From contig NZ_JACOOJ010000040.1 of the NCBI RefSeq assembly GCF_014287585.1, forward strand, positions 1-48,786: a stretch of 48,786 nt of DNA. The letters are read 5' to 3'. Below are positions 1 through 11,237 of this stretch, piece by piece. The notes beneath the pieces were generated by a model. The model did not search any database, was not told where the DNA came from, and saw only the letters and a program-made list of their open reading frames with translations. This DNA is from Parabacteroides hominis (lineage in GTDB: Bacteria; Bacteroidota; Bacteroidia; Bacteroidales; Tannerellaceae). Position numbers and translations under genes: made by a program. Positions within the stretch are counted from its first letter, which is position 1, and every line of letters begins with the position of its first letter.

Positions 1-98
1 AATGATTTTGTCCATATTTTTTGTTTGCACTTATAATATAGACTTTTATTTTTTAAGCTGTGCTCTTTTATTAATCAAATACACTAAAAGCAGCCATA

Positions 99-173
99 CA
101 GCAAATGTGAACAAGACCCATTCATAGAACATGCACTACTAATTCGATTTTGACGGGGTAGTAGTGACATTTT
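99..173 (+). repeat. Promoter-region-like repeat, copy A
   Basis: A 23 bp block (99-121) and a 19 bp block GGGGTAGTAGTGACATTTT (155-173) occur again, inverted, at 48636-48688. In copy A the blocks are separated by 33 bp, against 11 bp in copy B; the part of the spacer next to the second block is also similar (TTCGATTTTGACGGGG here, TCCGATTTAGATGGGG there). Copy A contains an extra stretch of about 22 bp that includes CACTACTA, the complement of TAGTAGTG inside the second block. No gene follows copy A on the same strand; copy B sits in the LysR promoter. The rest of 1-256 is AT-rich with no convincing gene; an isolated -7-like TAACTTTG lies at 217-224. Confidence 0.6.
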
Positions 174-256
174 GATAAAACAAATCTAAAATCATATTTT
201 CACCCTCTCTAATTTCTAACTTTGCAGTCAATAGCAAACAGTCCGAACTATGAGAA

Positions 257-604
257 TTAGACCCGTCCGACGAAATCCTTCCGCATCGGACTGAACGTAT
301 CGATCAGAACTCCTGCTTCCAGGCACCGGCAACCATGAAGGACACCCGGTTTCATATAGACTCCGTCGCCTGCACGGACGATCTTTGTCTCGCCATCCGT
401 CGTGAACTCGAACACGCCGCTTGCCACATAAGTCGCCTGCGTATGCGGGTGTGTATGGGGCGTACCGACAGCCCCGGTTTCAAACTTGACTTTGACCATC
501 ATCAGGTCGTCATTGTAGGCCATAATCTGACGGACGACACCCTCGCCGGCATTCTCCCACTTTATCTCGCTCTCATACTGAAAATTATTACTTTCCATAT
601 CCAT
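257..604 (-). CDS. Small cupin-domain protein (KdgF-like)
   Basis: A 115-residue single-domain cupin, probably cytoplasmic because no signal peptide is visible. The first cupin motif contains H50, H52 and H54 followed by Q56, and the second contains the PGVLHG histidine H90. These are the expected metal ligands, with Gln where many cupins have Glu. Among small cupins the HxHPHxQ pattern resembles KdgF, which opens cyclic 4,5-unsaturated uronates, but a generic sugar-binding or regulatory cupin is equally possible. It diverges from the secreted beta-galactosidase at 713, which suggests carbohydrate metabolism. Start: ATG at 604; the second in-frame ATG at 598 is an alternative. A -7 box lies 23 bp upstream. 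Confidence 0.8.
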   Translation of the reverse strand: MDMESNNFQYESEIKWENAGEGVVRQIMAYNDDLMMVKVKFETGAVGTPHTHPHTQATYVASGVFEFTTDGETKIVRAGDGVYMKPGVLHGCRCLEAGVLIDTFSPMRKDFVGRV

Positions 605-626
605 CGCAATTCTGTTTATATGCAGA

Positions 627-634
627 CAAAAATA
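627..634 (-). promoter_or_regulatory. -7 box for the cupin gene
   Basis: On the minus strand this reads TATTTTTG, matching the Bacteroidetes -7 consensus TAnnTTTG. It would give a leader of roughly 15-20 nt before the ATG at 604. No good TTTG -33 box is seen at the usual spacing. Confidence 0.45.
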
Positions 635-679
635 GAAATAAATACAGAAACGGGAATAGGATTATCCGTCAAATTGTCC

Positions 680-687
680 TACTTTTG
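680..687 (+). promoter_or_regulatory. -7 box for the beta-galactosidase gene
   Basis: TACTTTTG fits the Bacteroidetes -7 consensus and lies 25 bp before the ATG at 713. The -33 region is not recognisable. With the opposite box at 627-634 it makes a compact divergent promoter region. Confidence 0.45.
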
Positions 688-700
688 GGGAATAATATAA

Positions 701-4297
<3,597 letters not shown>

Positions 4298-4307
4298 CCT
4301 GTCGGCA

Positions 4308-4357
4308 GAATGATGATTTACAGATGTGATTATATTCATGTCTGTAAATCATCATTC
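4308..4357. repeat. 17 bp perfect inverted repeat between two hydrolase genes
   Basis: Positions 4308-4324 are the exact reverse complement of 4341-4357, with a 16 nt loop. The hairpin starts 10 bp after the beta-galactosidase stop codon. There is no T-run, so it is not a classical terminator; it could be an mRNA-processing or stability hairpin or a protein-binding dyad. The symmetry makes both strands open from an ATGATG, which produces misleading N-terminal extensions for genes on either side. Confidence 0.75.
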
Positions 4358-4396
4358 AAACAAAACAACCATTTATTCAGACCATATAAAGAAAGG

Positions 4397-6037
4397 ATGA
4401 AGAAAATTCTATTAACAGCAAGCCTCGCCTTACTCACATGGGGATCGACTTGCCTGGCGCAAAGCGCGTATTTCAGCGACAGCAAAGAATGGCTCCGGAA
4501 AGCCGAAGCCTGCAAGCCGGAGTTGAGCTATCAAACCATTTCGCCCGTAAAAGCCGTCCGTTCCGTACAGGACGCAAAAGCATTCCAAGGCTGGCGGATG
4601 GAAGATGCCGGACAACCGGACATCCTCTTCAACGAGCCGTTCAAAAAGCATCCTGCCATCACCCTGGATTTCGGCAATCATTATACCGGCTATCTCACTT
4701 TCTCCATCAAACCGGACGGTTTGAAAGCGGCTGACGCACCCGTCCGGCTTAAGTTCACCTTTACAGAAGTGCCGGGTGAATTGAACACGCCGCTCGAACC
4801 CTATAAAGGCGGCCTGGCCCGTTCCTGGGTGCAGGACGAGATCGTGACGATCATGAGTGTCCCCCACGAGATGATGATCCCGCGCCGCCTGTCAGGACGT
4901 TACCTGAAAATCGAACTGTTGGGAATATCGGGCAGCTTCGACTTCGTGTTCGACAAGCTGGCCTTCAAGGCACAGACCTCCGTCACCAACGAAGCTCCGG
5001 CTTTAGCCTCCACCACCGATCCTCTGATCCGGGATATATACAAAGTGGGCTTGAACACCCTGAAAGAATGTATGCAGACCGTTTATGAAGACGGGCCCAA
5101 ACGGGATCAGCGCCTGTGGATCGGCGATCTCTATCTCGAAGCATTGGCAAACGCCTATACGTTCAAGAACCATGAACTGACCAAGCATTGCCTGTATCTG
5201 CTTGCCGCATTGGCCAACGACGAAGGCTTGCTGCATGCCACCCTGCTCGAAAAACCCAAACCCCATCCGCAATACGGCACGCATACACTGGATTACTGCC
5301 TCATTTATAATGTCGCGCTGTTGGAATACCTGAAAGAGACGGGAGACATGGAAACAGCGAATGACCTGTGGCCTGTTGCCGTCCGCCAGATAGAATTGGC
5401 GCTTCGCCAGTTCTCACCGGAATGGGTCTATGACATGGACAAGAAACCTCAATACTGGCTGGTATTCGACTGGAAAGACGGCTATGACCGGCAGGCCTCC
5501 ATGCAAGGATTAACGATTTTCGCCCTGCAACACAGCTACGAACTGGCTAAAATGTTAGGCAGAGAAAAGGAGGCCGGCGAATGGCCGGCAATAGCCGGAA
5601 AGATGAAGAAAGCTGCCCGCCAGCATTTCTACGACAAGAAACGGGGCGTAATGGTCAGTGGCAAAGACAAGCAGGTCTCCTATCTGTCGCAGGTTTGGAT
5701 GATCCTGTCCAACACGCTGAACAAGAAGGAGGGAGCTAAGGCGATGGCCACCGTCATGTCCATGCCCGACGCTTGCTATCCGGGTTGCCCCTATGCTTAC
5801 CATTATGTAATAGAAGCCCTTCTGCAATGCGGCATGCAGCAAGACGCACGCAAGCTGATTACCGATTATTGGGGCAGCATGGTAAAGCGGGGAGCCGATA
5901 CCTTCTGGGAAGTCTATGATCCGAACAATGATTACCTTTCCCCCTATGGCTTCTTCGTAATCAACAGCTATTGCCATGCCTGGAGTTGCACTCCGGTCTA
6001 TTTCATCAACAAATATCCGGAAATATTCCAAAAATAG
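4397..6037 (+). CDS. Secreted GH78-like (alpha-L-rhamnosidase-type) six-hairpin hydrolase
   Basis: A 546-residue secreted protein. The start chosen is ATG 4397, because it directly begins a clear signal peptide (MKKILLTASLALLTWG, cleavage near CLAQ) and follows AAAGGA; upstream in-frame codons lie in the inverted repeat. An N-terminal beta-sandwich is followed by an alpha/alpha barrel. The barrel carries DGPKRDQRLWIGDLYLEA, which matches the acidic active-site signature of GH78-type rhamnosidases, and a later DTFWEVYDP corresponds to the family's conserved FWE segment. The likely role is hydrolysis of rhamnosides or related sugars from plant or host glycans. The protein is short for GH78, as extra sandwich domains are missing, so the exact sugar is uncertain. 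Confidence 0.75.
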   Translation: MKKILLTASLALLTWGSTCLAQSAYFSDSKEWLRKAEACKPELSYQTISPVKAVRSVQDAKAFQGWRMEDAGQPDILFNEPFKKHPAITLDFGNHYTGYLTFSIKPDGLKAADAPVRLKFTFTEVPGELNTPLEPYKGGLARSWVQDEIVTIMSVPHEMMIPRRLSGRYLKIELLGISGSFDFVFDKLAFKAQTSVTNEAPALASTTDPLIRDIYKVGLNTLKECMQTVYEDGPKRDQRLWIGDLYLEALANAYTFKNHELTKHCLYLLAALANDEGLLHATLLEKPKPHPQYGTHTLDYCLIYNVALLEYLKETGDMETANDLWPVAVRQIELALRQFSPEWVYDMDKKPQYWLVFDWKDGYDRQASMQGLTIFALQHSYELAKMLGREKEAGEWPAIAGKMKKAARQHFYDKKRGVMVSGKDKQVSYLSQVWMILSNTLNKKEGAKAMATVMSMPDACYPGCPYAYHYVIEALLQCGMQQDARKLITDYWGSMVKRGADTFWEVYDPNNDYLSPYGFFVINSYCHAWSCTPVYFINKYPEIFQK

Positions 6038-6051
6038 CCTCTCCCAAGCTG

Positions 6052-6167
6052 GAAAGTGGTTGTCGCGACCCGCCGACGACCACTTCCAACCTCAAAAACT
6101 CTTGTCGCGACCCGCGACAGCCACTTTCATCCTCAAAAGTACTCGTCGCGACCCGCGACAGCAACTC
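6052..6167. repeat. Three tandem ~42 bp GC-rich hairpin repeats
   Basis: Three units starting at about 6061, 6103 and 6144 (period 41-42 bp). Each contains GTCGCGACCCGC, and copies 2 and 3 contain the exact hairpin GTCGCG-ACC-CGCGAC. The units end with similar CCACTT(C/T)CAACCTCAAAA-type tails. The first copy extends into a longer imperfect stem: 6052-6066 pairs with 6073-6086. The block follows the GH78-like stop codon by about 15 bp, so it may also end or process that transcript. It is much more GC-rich than the AT-rich DNA that follows. This resembles a REP-like intergenic element; 6170-6319 holds nothing else I recognise. Confidence 0.75.
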
Positions 6168-6319
6168 CTAAAAAGGCAAACTTACAAAAACAAAGGTAAA
6201 ATAAGTATTCTCATTACTATTTATAACACAAAGCGCCCTTATTTATATCAATTCATCACAAGCATTATATTTTTTATACATCAGAACACTATTTATGTAC
6301 TTAATATATCAAAACGTCG

Positions 6320-6327
6320 TACATTTG
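6320..6327 (+). promoter_or_regulatory. -7 box for dapF
   Basis: TACATTTG matches TAnnTTTG and lies 48 bp before the dapF ATG. Only a weak TTTA is seen upstream at 6292, slightly too far away for the usual -33 spacing. Confidence 0.45.
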
Positions 6328-6375
6328 CATTGTAATAAAACAAAAAGATATAATAAACAAAACAACAACAGTAAA

Positions 6376-7200
6376 ATGACAGAACCAATCAGATTCACAA
6401 AGATGCACGGAGCCGGAAACGACTATATATACGTGAATGCAATGGCTTTTCCGGTCCGAAACCCGGAAGAACTTGCCATCAGGTTGAGTGCTCCTCATAC
6501 CGGGATCGGCTCGGACGGGCTGGTTCTGATCGGTTCGTCGAAGATCGCCGACTTCAGCATGCGTATTTTCAATGCGGACGGCTCCGAAGCCATGATGTGC
6601 GGAAATGCCTCCCGTTGTATCGGCAAATATGTATATGACAAGAGGCTGACGGACAAAAAGACCGTTACGCTGGAAACATTATCCGGCATCAAGGAATTGC
6701 AACTGACCACCCGGCAGCTTTCCGGTTCCCGCGAAGAGGTAACCGAAGTGACGGTCGACATGGGTTGTCCTGTTGTGGGTGAAACAGCCCTCCAAATAGA
6801 AGCCGGAGGCAATTCCTATACGGGGACGGTCGTCTCGATGGGGAATCCGCATCTCGTCATTTTTGTTGAAGATATTACGAATATAAATCTGCCGGTCATC
6901 GGACCTTTATTGGAATGCCATCCGCTGTTCCCGAACCGTACGAATGTCGAATTTGTTCAAGTATTAAGTACGGACAAAGTGCGGATGAGGGTTTGGGAAC
7001 GTGGGTCCGGCATTACGCAGGCTTGCGGGACCGGAGCCTGTGCGACAGCCGTAGCAGGCGCAGTACGCGGGAAAACCGGACGGAAAACCAAAGTCGTCAT
7101 GGATGGGGGCCCTCTCACCATCCGTTGGGACGATAGTTCCGGACATGTCTATATGACCGGCGGGGCGGTCAAGGTATTCGAGGGGGAACTGGAAGTATAA
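6376..7200 (+). CDS. dapF: Diaminopimelate epimerase DapF
   Basis: A 274-residue cytoplasmic enzyme that converts LL-diaminopimelate to meso-diaminopimelate for lysine and peptidoglycan. The two catalytic cysteines are present: C75 in MMCGNASR and C217 in ACGTGACA. The substrate-binding segments MHGAGNDY near the N-terminus and SMGNPH in the middle are also clear. The frame is open further upstream, but ATG 6376 is chosen because it begins the conserved [12 protein letters not shown] and follows a promoter at 6320. It is followed 26 bp later by dapL, giving the last two steps of the aminotransferase pathway in one transcript. Confidence 0.95.
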   Translation: MTEPIRFTKMHGAGNDYIYVNAMAFPVRNPEELAIRLSAPHTGIGSDGLVLIGSSKIADFSMRIFNADGSEAMMCGNASRCIGKYVYDKRLTDKKTVTLETLSGIKELQLTTRQLSGSREEVTEVTVDMGCPVVGETALQIEAGGNSYTGTVVSMGNPHLVIFVEDITNINLPVIGPLLECHPLFPNRTNVEFVQVLSTDKVRMRVWERGSGITQACGTGACATAVAGAVRGKTGRKTKVVMDGGPLTIRWDDSSGHVYMTGGAVKVFEGELEV

Positions 7201-7226
7201 ACACAACAAAAAACAATCGATAGAGT

Positions 7227-8456
7227 ATGGCACTGATTAATGAACATTTCCTGAAGCTGCAAAACAACTACCTGTTCTCGGACATCGCAAAGAGGGTGAA
7301 CAGTTTTAAGGTTACACATCCGAAAGAGAAGATCATCCGCATGGGTATCGGCGATGTGACACAACCGTTAGCCCCTGCCGTCATCGAAGCCATGCACAAG
7401 GCGGTCGATGAAATGGCAAGCAAGGATACATTCCACGGATACGGTCCCGAACAAGGCTATCCGTTTCTGATAGATGCCATCATCAAGAACGATTACGCCA
7501 GCCGCGGCATCTTCCTCGAACCCGGCGAAGTGTTCGTGAGCGACGGCGCCAAAAGCGACTGCGGAAACATCGGCGATATGCTTCGCCACGACAACAGCAT
7601 CGGTGTGACAGACCCGGTCTATCCGGTATATATCGACTCCAACGTGATGAGCGGACGGACCGGCACGCTGGAAGGCGGCAAATGGAGCGACGTGGTCTAC
7701 ATCCCCTGCACGGAAGCCAACAACTTCGTGCCCGACCTGCCCAGCCGCCGCGTAGACATCATTTACCTCTGCTACCCGAACAACCCGACCGGGACGACGC
7801 TCACGAAAGAGGAACTGAAGAAATGGGTGAACTATGCCCTTGCCAACGACTGCCTGATCATGTACGACTCAGCTTACGAGGCCTACATCCAGGACCCCGA
7901 TATCCCCCACTCGATCTACGAGATCAAGGGGGCGAAGAAGGTGGCGATCGAGTTCCGCAGCTTCTCCAAGACAGCCGGTTTCACAGGTGTGCGTTGCGGT
8001 TACACGGTTGTCCCGAAAGAGTTGAACGCCTTTACCCTGGCAGGCGAACGGGTTCCGCTTAACCGGATGTGGAACCGCCGCCAGTGCACGAAGTTCAACG
8101 GCACGAGCTACATCACCCAGCGAGGGGCCGAGGCAGTCTACAGCCCGGAAGGGAAAGCTCAGATCAGGAAAACGATCGATTATTATATGACCAACGCCCG
8201 TATCATGCGGGAAAACCTCCGGAGCTGCGGCCTGCGGGTGTACGGCGGCGAAAACGCCCCTTACATCTGGTTGAAAACACCGGACAGACTCTCCTCTTGG
8301 AAGTTTTTTGACAAGCTGCTTTATGAAGTCAATATAGTAGGGACCCCCGGCGTGGGGTTCGGGCCCAGCGGCGAGGGTTTTCTCCGCCTCACCGCTTTCG
8401 GAGACAGAGACGACACGTTGGAAGCCATGGCCAGGCTGAAGAAGTGGTTGCTCTGA
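7227..8456 (+). CDS. dapL: LL-diaminopimelate aminotransferase DapL
   Basis: A 409-residue fold-type I PLP enzyme that makes LL-diaminopimelate directly from tetrahydrodipicolinate, with glutamate as amino donor. It bypasses the succinylase route. The PLP lysine is K248 in [10 protein letters not shown]. Also visible are the PNNPTG motif, [10 protein letters not shown] and the C-terminal [11 protein letters not shown] substrate-binding segment. The length is normal for DapL. It is co-directional with dapF and ends before a GC-rich hairpin at 8476. Confidence 0.95.
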   Translation: MALINEHFLKLQNNYLFSDIAKRVNSFKVTHPKEKIIRMGIGDVTQPLAPAVIEAMHKAVDEMASKDTFHGYGPEQGYPFLIDAIIKNDYASRGIFLEPGEVFVSDGAKSDCGNIGDMLRHDNSIGVTDPVYPVYIDSNVMSGRTGTLEGGKWSDVVYIPCTEANNFVPDLPSRRVDIIYLCYPNNPTGTTLTKEELKKWVNYALANDCLIMYDSAYEAYIQDPDIPHSIYEIKGAKKVAIEFRSFSKTAGFTGVRCGYTVVPKELNAFTLAGERVPLNRMWNRRQCTKFNGTSYITQRGAEAVYSPEGKAQIRKTIDYYMTNARIMRENLRSCGLRVYGGENAPYIWLKTPDRLSSWKFFDKLLYEVNIVGTPGVGFGPSGEGFLRLTAFGDRDDTLEAMARLKKWLL

Positions 8457-8475
8457 ATTAACTGTCGATGCAGAA

Positions 8476-8507
8476 GGGGGGAGAAACTGCGCAAATCCCC
8501 TCCCCCC
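8476..8507 (+). terminator. Possible terminator hairpin after dapL
   Basis: GGGGGGAG at 8476-8483 pairs with CTCCCCCC at 8500-8507, with a 16 nt loop. It sits 20 bp after the dapL stop. There is no clear T-run, so termination is only likely. Confidence 0.4.
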
Positions 8508-8570
8508 TCACATGTCCTGATTGCAAGGAAGCATAGGCAAAGTGTTTAACGGTTATCCAACAGAAAGAAC

Positions 8571-9284
8571 ATGATGAAAACAACGACTTTCAAGCGGACG
8601 GTTTTGTCCGCTACGGCTCTACTTATGTCCTTTTCGGTCTTTGCACAGGAAGAAAAGAAGTTTGAAATTGCGCCGGCTGCCGACCTCGTCAGCAGCTACG
8701 TATGGAGAGGAATGTACCAGACAGGTCCTTCCGTCCAGCCCAGCCTCGGCATGTCATACGCCGGGTTGTCTCTCACGGCGTGGGGTTCCACGGATTTCTC
8801 GACATCTTCGGATGAGTACAAAGCAAAGGAATTCGACCTCACATTAGGATACGGAATCAGAGGATTCAGTATAGCAGTCACCGACTATTGGTGGTCCGGC
8901 GAAGGCGCCCGGTACGGACGCTACGCCACAGACCACTATTTCGAAGGGACGATCGGTTATAATTTCGGCGAGAAGTTCCCCTTAAGCCTGACCTGGAGCA
9001 CGATGTTCGCAGGCGGCGACAAGAAAGAGAACGGAGATCAGTTTTTCTCCTCCTACTTCGAAGCAGCCTACGACATCAATGTGTGGGGCGTCGACTTCAC
9101 CCCTTCCGTCGGGATCTCACCTTGGAAAGGGATGTACAGCGACGGCTTCGGCCTGAACAGCATCGCGCTGAAGGCAAGCAAGGAAATAAAAATAACAGAC
9201 TCTTTCTCGTTGCCGGTATTCACCCAGGCTATTATTGCTCCCGAACATGACGATGTGTTTTTAGTTTTCGGCATATCGCTGTAA
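8571..9284 (+). CDS. Outer-membrane beta-barrel protein, TorF/Gcw_chp-like
   Basis: A 237-residue exported protein: a signal peptide of about 25 residues (SFSVFAQ) followed by short alternating hydrophobic/aromatic strands. It carries an N-terminal signature of the kind AADLVSSYVWRG seen in the TorF/Gcw_chp family of putative porins, and it ends in a barrel-like hydrophobic C-terminus (DVFLVFGISL). Located just before P-II, AmtB and GlnN, it may admit ammonium or small nitrogen compounds through the outer membrane; that role is inference from position only. ATG 8571 is used; the next codon is also ATG. Confidence 0.7.
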   Translation: MMKTTTFKRTVLSATALLMSFSVFAQEEKKFEIAPAADLVSSYVWRGMYQTGPSVQPSLGMSYAGLSLTAWGSTDFSTSSDEYKAKEFDLTLGYGIRGFSIAVTDYWWSGEGARYGRYATDHYFEGTIGYNFGEKFPLSLTWSTMFAGGDKKENGDQFFSSYFEAAYDINVWGVDFTPSVGISPWKGMYSDGFGLNSIALKASKEIKITDSFSLPVFTQAIIAPEHDDVFLVFGISL

Positions 9285-9328
9285 ACCAGTAACAAAGTTC
9301 AGGTTATCAAATAAAAAGAAAAGGGATC

Positions 9329-9412
9329 GTATAGAAAGGCCCGCCGGGTTTATTGATTTTATAGAATGTTATACCGCAACCATCCCTGACTGAGACGGCA
9401 GGCGTTCTATAC
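9329..9412 (+). ncRNA. Structured leader upstream of the P-II gene
   Basis: The ends pair as GTATAGAA (9329-9336) with TTCTATAC (9405-9412). After a small bulge the stem continues with GCC/GGC, one mismatch, and GCCG/CGGC, up to 9346/9396. The inner ~50 nt hold a further GGTT/AACC pairing. The structure lies between the barrel gene and the P-II gene and is not followed by a strong T-run. It may be a leader control element, an attenuator or a small RNA. I do not recognise it as a known riboswitch class. Confidence 0.35.
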
Positions 9413-9434
9413 ACCTTTTCTACAGTATTAATCC

Positions 9435-9450
9435 GGGTGATACATCACCC
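9435..9450. promoter_or_regulatory. Dyad GGGTGAT-AC-ATCACCC just before P-II
   Basis: A perfect 7-2-7 dyad located 15 bp before the P-II ATG. It could be an operator for a nitrogen or Crp-type regulator or an mRNA hairpin covering the start region. The half-sites resemble GTGA/TCAC, but the spacing is shorter than in a standard Crp site. Confidence 0.45.
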
Positions 9451-9465
9451 AAACTCTTTAAGGTT

Positions 9466-9822
9466 ATGAAAAAGATTGAAGCTATTATTCGCAAGACCAA
9501 GTTCGAAGAAGTGAAAGAAGCACTTCTCGAAGCAGATATCGAATGGTTCTCGTACTATGACGTACGGGGTGTAGGCAAGGCCCGGCAAGGACGTATCTAC
9601 CGCGGCGTGGTCTATGACACGAGTTACATCGAACGTACACTCATCTCCATCGTCGTCCGAGACAAGAACGTAGAGAAGACAGTGCAAGCCATCATCAAGG
9701 CAGCCCAGACAGGCGAGATCGGCGACGGACGCATCTTCGTCATTCCAGTGGAAGATTCCATCCGCATCCGTACCGGGGAACGCGGCGACATTGCCCTCTA
9801 CAATGCTGAACAGGAAAAATAA
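9466..9822 (+). CDS. glnK: P-II nitrogen regulatory protein
   Basis: A 118-residue P-II signal protein that binds ATP/ADP and 2-oxoglutarate as a trimer and gates the AmtB channel. The C-terminal signature TGEIGDGRIFVIPVEDSIRI is intact. The T-loop has YRGVVY, with Y50 at the position of the uridylylated Y51 of enterobacterial P-II proteins; whether it is modified here is unknown. It lies 45 bp upstream of amtB, the usual GlnK-AmtB pairing. The start ATG follows AAGGTT and a compact dyad. Confidence 0.93.
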   Translation: MKKIEAIIRKTKFEEVKEALLEADIEWFSYYDVRGVGKARQGRIYRGVVYDTSYIERTLISIVVRDKNVEKTVQAIIKAAQTGEIGDGRIFVIPVEDSIRIRTGERGDIALYNAEQEK

Positions 9823-9867
9823 ATAAGGGACTATTCGAATAACAGACAATAACAAATACAGATAATT

Positions 9868-11136
9868 ATGGATACAACATATACAATTACAGACTTGGCC
9901 CTATCGCTGGATACCGTGTGGATGCTGCTTGCAGCCATGTTAGTGTTTTTCATGCAGCCGGGATTCGCCCTCGTGGAGGCCGGCTTCACCCGGACGAAGA
10001 ACACGGCGAACATCCTGATGAAAAACTTGCTCGATTTCTCGCTGGGTTCGTTACTCTTCTGGGCTGTCGGTTTCGGTGTCATGTTCGGGGCAGGAGGGTT
10101 CTGCGGAATGCCCCATCTTTTCAACATCAGCTTCTACCGATCGGAACTGCCGGTGGAAGGTTTTCTGATTTTCCAGACCGTATTCTGTGCCACTGCCGCT
10201 ACAATCGTATCGGGAGCGATGGCCGAACGGACTAAATTCTCCATGTACTTGGCTTACTCCATACTGATCAGTATCTTGATTTACCCCGTAAGCGGTCACT
10301 GGACATGGGGCGGCGGCTGGCTGATGAACGGCGAGGAAGGCAGTTTTATGATGAACAACTTCGGGACGACGTTCCACGACTTTGCCGGTTCCACAGTCGT
10401 CCACTCCGTAGGCGGATGGGTCGCCCTGGTAGGTGCGGCCATCATCGGACCGCGTATCGGCAAATACGGGAAAGACAAGAAATCTCATGCTATCCCCGGC
10501 CATAACCTGACGATTGCCTGCCTGGGCGTATTCATCCTGTGGTTCGGCTGGTTCGGGTTCAACCCCGGTTCCCAGCTGGCAGCGGCCGGCGAGGGCAACC
10601 GTACAGCGATTTCGCATGTATTCCTGACTACAAACCTGGCAGCCTGTGCCGGTGGATTCACTTCCCTGATCGTTGCCTGGTTGAAGTATAAGAAACCGTC
10701 TCTGTCTCTGACACTGAACGGCGTATTGGCCGGATTAGTCGGTATCACTGCCGGTTGCGACCTGGTATCTCCGGCTGGAGCGACCATCATCGGCATCATC
10801 TGCGGGGCGGTGATGATCTATGCGGTCGACTTTATCGACCATGTCCTGAAGATAGACGATCCGGTAGGCGCCTCTTCCGTGCACGGTGTTTGCGGTTGCC
10901 TCGGAACCATCCTGACGGGGCTGTTCGCTACCGAAGAAGGGCTTTTCTACAGCGGCAGCGCGAACTTCCTGCTGGCACAGTTGTTCGGGGCGGTGATAGT
11001 AGGCTGCTGGGCTGCCGGAATGGGGTTCGTAGTCTTCAAAGGGCTTGATATCGTACACGGCCTCCGGGTTCCGGCTCGTGTCGAAGAAGAGGGCCTGGAC
11101 ATCTACGAGCATGGCGAAACGGCTTACAATAGCTAA
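9868..11136 (+). CDS. amtB: Ammonium transporter AmtB
   Basis: A 422-residue inner-membrane ammonium channel with about 11 hydrophobic segments. The pore histidines are seen in FAGSTVVHSVGGW and DDPVGASSVHGVCG, and the family pattern DFAGSTVVH is clear. There is no separate signal peptide; the N-terminus runs into the first membrane segment (LDTVWMLLAAMLVFF). It forms a unit with the P-II gene upstream and glutamine synthetase downstream. Confidence 0.95.
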   Translation: MDTTYTITDLALSLDTVWMLLAAMLVFFMQPGFALVEAGFTRTKNTANILMKNLLDFSLGSLLFWAVGFGVMFGAGGFCGMPHLFNISFYRSELPVEGFLIFQTVFCATAATIVSGAMAERTKFSMYLAYSILISILIYPVSGHWTWGGGWLMNGEEGSFMMNNFGTTFHDFAGSTVVHSVGGWVALVGAAIIGPRIGKYGKDKKSHAIPGHNLTIACLGVFILWFGWFGFNPGSQLAAAGEGNRTAISHVFLTTNLAACAGGFTSLIVAWLKYKKPSLSLTLNGVLAGLVGITAGCDLVSPAGATIIGIICGAVMIYAVDFIDHVLKIDDPVGASSVHGVCGCLGTILTGLFATEEGLFYSGSANFLLAQLFGAVIVGCWAAGMGFVVFKGLDIVHGLRVPARVEEEGLDIYEHGETAYNS

Positions 11137-11174
11137 TGGGAGGGTGTGCCTAAATCCTGTTTATCAATGTAGAA

Positions 11175-11203
11175 TGTGATCCCGAACCTAATCCGGGATC
11201 ACA
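11175..11203 (+). terminator. 10 bp stem hairpin between amtB and glnN
   Basis: TGTGATCCCG (11175-11184) pairs perfectly with CGGGATCACA (11194-11203) around a 9 nt loop. There is no T-run, so it may be an attenuator, a processing site or a partial terminator that sets glnN expression apart from amtB. Confidence 0.45.
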
Positions 11204-11237
11204 GAATTTCAATCGACATCTAAAAACAATAAAGATT

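Noticed and set aside
6052..6167. Possible CRISPR array.
   Set aside because: Only three imperfect units, the intervening DNA is itself similar, and no cas gene is present.
9285..9465. Sigma-54 (RpoN) promoter before the P-II gene.
   Set aside because: No GG-N10-GC pair with the expected flanking bases could be found.
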